NCBI GenBank assembly: GCA_002346525.1
Contig: DDZY01000214.1
Span: 1,446 to 11,296 of the forward strand
Length of the DNA stretch: 9,851 nucleotides
Direction of reading: 5' to 3'
Source of the DNA: Proteobacteria bacterium UBA2996
Lineage (GTDB): Bacteria; Pseudomonadota; Gammaproteobacteria; Arenicellales; UBA868
Shown: in pieces, positions 7,801 through 9,851 of the stretch
Layout of the letters: each line of letters starts with the position of its first letter
Position numbering within the stretch: position 1 is the first letter of the stretch
Program-made: the position numbers and the translations under genes
The notes under the pieces: generated by a model
The model's input: the letters and a program-made list of their open reading frames with translations, nothing else
Databases searched by the model: none
Told to the model about the DNA's origin: nothing

Positions 7801-8065
7801 GGCCCGTATCGTCAACAAGGTCAGTGAGGGACGACCTCACGTGGTAGACAACATCACAAACGGTGAGTACGACATTATCGTTAATACGACTGCGAGCCAG
7901 CATAGTCGGCGGGATTCAGAAACTATCCGCCGCCAGGCGTTGACACACAAAGTGACTTATTTCACTACATTGGCTGCAGCCCGGGCAGCTTGCGAAGCCC
8001 ATCGGACAGGAAATGACATGAGCGTCAACCGCTTGCAGACTCTGCATCAGACCGTGACACAATGA
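4850..8065 (+). CDS. carB: Carbamoyl phosphate synthetase large subunit
   Basis: CarB makes carbamoyl phosphate from bicarbonate, two ATP and CarA-derived ammonia. The 1071-residue protein is full length (1073 in E. coli). Its parts in order are: the carboxyphosphate ATP-grasp domain (1-400) with Arg129, Arg169, GGSGGG (175-180) and Glu299/Asn301/Arg303 in VIEMNPRVSRSS at the same positions as E. coli; an oligomerisation domain (about 400-550); the carbamoyl phosphate ATP-grasp domain (about 555-930), starting VMVLGGGPNRIGQGIEFDY and holding Glu838 in LEVNPRASRTVPF; and a C-terminal MGS-like allosteric domain (about 930-1071) with VNKVSEGRPHVVDNI, the region where UMP, IMP and ornithine signals act in relatives. 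The start fits the family opening MPKRTDI and lies inside carA, with only a poor ribosome site (ACACGAG), so translation is probably coupled to carA. No internal stop or missing key residue is seen. Confidence 0.98.
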   Translation: MPKRTDIASVLVIGAGPIVIGQACEFDYSGVQACKALREEGYRVILVNSNPATIMTDPEFADATYIEPITWETVALIIEKERPDVLLPTMGGQTALNCSLDLVRHGVLDKFGVEMIGATQDAIDKAEDRERFRDAMQAIGLDVVTGDLAHSMEDAAVVLERIGFPAIIRPSFTLGGSGGGIAYNTEEYEAICRRGLDASPTNELLIEECILGWKEFEMEVVRDKRDNCIIVCSIENFDAMGVHTGDSITVAPALTLTDKEYQIMRNASIAVLREIGVDTGGSNVQFAIDPASGRMVVIEMNPRVSRSSALASKATGFPIAKVAAKLAVGYTLDELDNDITGGATPASFEPSIDYIVTKIPRFDFEKFPQADPTLTTQMKSVGEAMAIGRTFKESFQKALRSLEIGSLGLETLWDPTSDNHHLTRVLRVPGARRAWYIADAFRHGLGLDEVQTLTGIDPWFLAQIAELVTAEAEVSELSLSEISATDLRRFKRDGFSDARLAHLMSVSESEVRSRRYELGVRPVYKRVDSCAGEFSTPTAYLYSTYEDECESHPEDKAKVMVLGGGPNRIGQGIEFDYCCVHAAMALREDGYQTIMVNCNPETVSTDYDTSDRLYFEPLTLEDVLEICWVENPSGVIVQYGGQTPLKLSRGLAQAGVPILGTSPDSIHQAEDREHFQELISQLGLLQPANRTATTEGQALERAGEIGYPLVVRPSYVLGGRAMEIVHGPEELSRYLRDAFKVSNESPILLDRFLNDAVEVDVDAICDGKEVVIGGIMEHIEEAGVHSGDSACVLPPFALSEKIQSSLEQQTTEMALALKVRGLMNVQFAVKGRDIYVLEVNPRASRTVPFVSKATTRPLAKIGARVMAGMFLSDQGIHGMIRPDYFSVKEAVFPFIKFPGVDPLLGPEMKSTGEVMGVGMTFGDAYRKAQRATGLLIPASGTALISVRTADQGSVIDIARYLSDNGFSLEATEGTAHTLSRAGLKARIVNKVSEGRPHVVDNITNGEYDIIVNTTASQHSRRDSETIRRQALTHKVTYFTTLAAARAACEAHRTGNDMSVNRLQTLHQTVTQ

Positions 8066-8544
8066 GAGTACTTCTGACGGTTGAAGGGGATGTACGACTC
8101 CGTGAGGAGTTGCAGCAGCTTAAACGCGTCGATCGCCCTGCGGTGATCGAGGCGATTGCCGAAGCGCGGGCGCATGGGGATCTTTCCGAGAACGCCGAGT
8201 ACCATGCAGCCCGTGAGCAGCAGGGCTTCATCGAAGGCCGCATTGCGGATCTGGAAGCAAAACTGGCGGTTGCAGAAGTTATCGATCCTGAGCGACTCAA
8301 CGCCGGCGGCAAAATTGTGTTTGGCGCGTGGGTTGATCTTTGGGAGGAAGAAGGCGGCCGCGAGGTGACGTACCGCATCGTGGGCGAACTTGAAGCAAAT
8401 ATCGATGAAGGCATGATTTCACATAGCTCACCCATTGCCAAAGCGCTCATTGGTAAGCGACAGGATGACGAGATTGAGTTTCAGGCACCCGGCGGGGTCC
8501 GGCGTTACGAAGTCCTGGCAGTAAGGTACCGCTCGGGCGCTTAA
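8062..8544 (+). CDS. greA: Transcript-cleavage factor GreA
   Basis: GreA enters the secondary channel of RNA polymerase and stimulates cleavage of backtracked RNA, rescuing stalled complexes. The 160-residue protein shows the N-terminal coiled-coil hairpin (about 1-76). Its acidic tip sits in HGDLSENAEYHAA (38-50), with Asp40 and Glu43 equivalent to E. coli Asp41 and Glu44. REQQGFIEGRIADLEAKLA follows, then a C-terminal FKBP-like domain with VTYRIVGELEANI, SPIAKALIGK and APGGVRRYEVLAV. The start codon overlaps the carB stop as ATGA and no clear Shine-Dalgarno is visible, so initiation probably depends on ribosomes finishing carB. The N-terminus (MRVLLTVEGDVRLREEL) aligns from its first residues with other GreA proteins. 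carAB-greA linkage is known in Pseudomonas. The last codons form one arm of an inverted repeat. Confidence 0.97.
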   Translation: MRVLLTVEGDVRLREELQQLKRVDRPAVIEAIAEARAHGDLSENAEYHAAREQQGFIEGRIADLEAKLAVAEVIDPERLNAGGKIVFGAWVDLWEEEGGREVTYRIVGELEANIDEGMISHSSPIAKALIGKRQDDEIEFQAPGGVRRYEVLAVRYRSGA

Positions 8545-8567
8545 GCCGACGAGAACTCCGAGCGGTA
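8527..8567. terminator. Inverted repeat at the greA / transporter convergent junction
   Basis: TACCGCTCGG (8527-8536) and CCGAGCGGTA (8558-8567) are perfect 10-bp inverted arms around a 21-base loop. The left arm lies in the last greA codons and the right arm lies 14-23 bases after its stop. Neither strand has a T-tract after the hairpin, so it is not a canonical intrinsic terminator. Its place between two converging genes suggests a bidirectional transcription end or a 3'-end-protecting structure for both mRNAs. Confidence 0.45.
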
Positions 8568-8588
8568 GAGGAGCCAGAAACAAAACCT

Positions 8589-9851
8589 TCAGCCGCGCCC
8601 TTCGTTTTTGGCCGTCTTTTCGTCGCGGTCGGCGGGTTTGGCATCCTTCGCCGGATCGGACTCAACATCGCCGTCATCATCAGATTCGCCTGAGCGTCCC
8701 AGCCAGAAGGAAAACGATTTTTCGGTCCTGGCTTCCGGAACCGGTGTCTCGAGCGTGTCCGGACCATCGTCGTAGTACTCATCCACCTCAGCACGTGGGT
8801 CAAGATCGCCAACCGCGCTGGGGGTTTCTGGCTGGAGAATATAAGGCTCTTTCTCCGCCACGGGCGCCCATTGTCGAACCCGGGTCCGCCAGGCGATGAA
8901 TCCGACGAGCAGTGCCGCGGTAGCAATAGTGAACATGAACATGCCTTGTGGTCCGGCAAAGCGCATTGCGGCCGAGGCGGCCAGAGGACCGATGACGGCG
9001 CCGACACCAAATACCAGAACAAAGCCCCCGCTCGCCGCGACCACATCGCCCGAGTCGAGATAGTCATTTGCGTAAGCCACACTCAACGGATATAGCGTTG
9101 AGCTCAGACCAAAAAAGACCGCGGCGTTGACCAGCAGCGTCCACGCGGGGAAGAAGCCGCTCAGGACCAACATCGTCGCGGGGATACCCAAGCCGGTCGC
9201 TACGCCGAAGAGCACGAGTCGCCGGTCACGCCGGTCCGATAGCCGCCCGATCGGAATCTGCAGAAACATGCCGCCTAGGAGACCTGCCGTCATGAAGCCG
9301 GAAATCTGCGAAACCGTCAGACCGATTTCCTGAGCGTAGACAGGACCCAGACCCCACCAGCTGGAGGAGATGAGGCCGGCAACGAGACACCCCATGACTG
9401 CGGTCGGTGAAACGGAAAATAGGGTCCGAATATTAAGGAGCGGTTTGTCGACTGGATCCGGGTGGGTTGCTTTGGTCAGCGAAACAGGAACGAGAGACAG
9501 AACCAGGACGATCCCCACGAGCAGAAACAGTCCGAAACTTGCTGGATCACCAAATTTGATCGCCTGTTGGCCGACTGCAGAGGCCATATAGCCGATCATG
9601 ATATAGATCGACAGCAGAATGCCGCGGCTGTTGTTGGTGGCGCGGTTATTGAGCCAGCTCTCGACGACAACGAAGAGCCCCGCACTGGCGGCGCCCATCA
9701 TGGCCCGGAGTGCCACCCAGGCCCAGGGATCCTGAAAAATGAGGACCATCAGCGCCGAAGCCGCTGCAATCGCCGAAAGTGCTGCAAACGTTCGGATATG
9801 GCCGATCCGGTTGATCAGCGGCCCGGACCGAAAGGGGCCGAGCGCAAAGCC
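8589..9851 (-). CDS. Major facilitator superfamily transporter, N-terminus beyond window
   Basis: This inner-membrane transporter is read leftward, and 420 residues are visible. The frame stays open to the right edge, so the apparent Met at 9749 is not the start: upstream codons encode FALGPFRSGPLINRIGHIRT, the end of helix 2 and the motif-A loop. Ten further helices follow (TM3-TM12), including WAWVALRAMMGAASAGLFVVVESWL (TM4) and a second motif A, GRLSDRRDRR, between TM8 and TM9. The arrangement and the ESWLNNRAT segment resemble the YcaD-like branch of the superfamily. The substrate cannot be told from the sequence. After TM12 comes a hydrophilic tail of nearly 100 residues, rich in Asp, Glu and Lys (DEYYDDGPDTLE, ESDDDGDVESDPAKDAK), which is long for this family and probably cytoplasmic and disordered. 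The gene converges on greA and shares no operon with anything shown. Confidence 0.9.
   Translation of the reverse strand, partial: GFALGPFRSGPLINRIGHIRTFAALSAIAAASALMVLIFQDPWAWVALRAMMGAASAGLFVVVESWLNNRATNNSRGILLSIYIMIGYMASAVGQQAIKFGDPASFGLFLLVGIVLVLSLVPVSLTKATHPDPVDKPLLNIRTLFSVSPTAVMGCLVAGLISSSWWGLGPVYAQEIGLTVSQISGFMTAGLLGGMFLQIPIGRLSDRRDRRLVLFGVATGLGIPATMLVLSGFFPAWTLLVNAAVFFGLSSTLYPLSVAYANDYLDSGDVVAASGGFVLVFGVGAVIGPLAASAAMRFAGPQGMFMFTIATAALLVGFIAWRTRVRQWAPVAEKEPYILQPETPSAVGDLDPRAEVDEYYDDGPDTLETPVPEARTEKSFSFWLGRSGESDDDGDVESDPAKDAKPADRDEKTAKNEGRG

Noticed and set aside
8447..9082. 211-codon - strand frame overlapping the transporter gene
   Set aside because: It is out of frame with the clear membrane-protein reading and runs back into greA. 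Its arginine/proline-rich translation resembles no protein family.
1..9851. Hidden novel system, mobile element, CRISPR array, tRNA or rRNA
   Set aside because: Genes are packed, conserved and uniform in codon character. There are no transposase genes, long terminal repeats, spaced direct repeats or tRNA-like cloverleafs, and no intergenic gap exceeds about 160 bp.

Overview
This is a bacterial chromosomal segment of moderately high G+C with dense, conserved housekeeping genes and no sign of recent horizontal transfer. The order dapB-carA-carB-greA, together with the protein variants seen, points to a gammaproteobacterium (the order is familiar from Pseudomonas and relatives). Genus cannot be fixed from the sequence. 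Six genes lie on the + strand, and one transporter gene runs convergently on the - strand at the right edge. Both edge genes are cut by the window.

Left part (1-1780): the C-terminal two thirds of ribonuclease D (rnd), then a tandem-domain universal stress protein with its own strong ribosome binding site and a possible extended -10 promoter overlapping the rnd stop. Middle (1782-3585): NAD-dependent malate dehydrogenase (mdh, the 326-residue LDH-like form) and 34 bp later dapB (4-hydroxy-tetrahydrodipicolinate reductase, lysine and diaminopimelate synthesis). A textbook intrinsic terminator at 3664-3698 follows dapB and stands only 22 bp before the carA start codon. Right part (3721-8544): carA, carB and greA form a tightly overlapped unit (17-nt and 4-nt overlaps). 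It makes both subunits of carbamoyl phosphate synthetase, which feeds arginine and pyrimidine synthesis, plus the transcript-cleavage factor GreA. A 10-bp inverted repeat at the end of greA separates it from a convergent major facilitator superfamily transporter with a long charged C-terminal tail.

The gene content is ordinary and I see no hidden novel system, mobile element, CRISPR array, tRNA or rRNA. The most interesting spot is the dapB-carA junction. The terminator sits where it would lie inside the carA leader, with a plausible promoter just upstream, a short open frame running through the hairpin, and an upstream copy of the terminator's 3' arm. This could be an attenuator controlling carAB-greA, or simply the dapB terminator squeezed against carA. 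The sequence alone does not decide.
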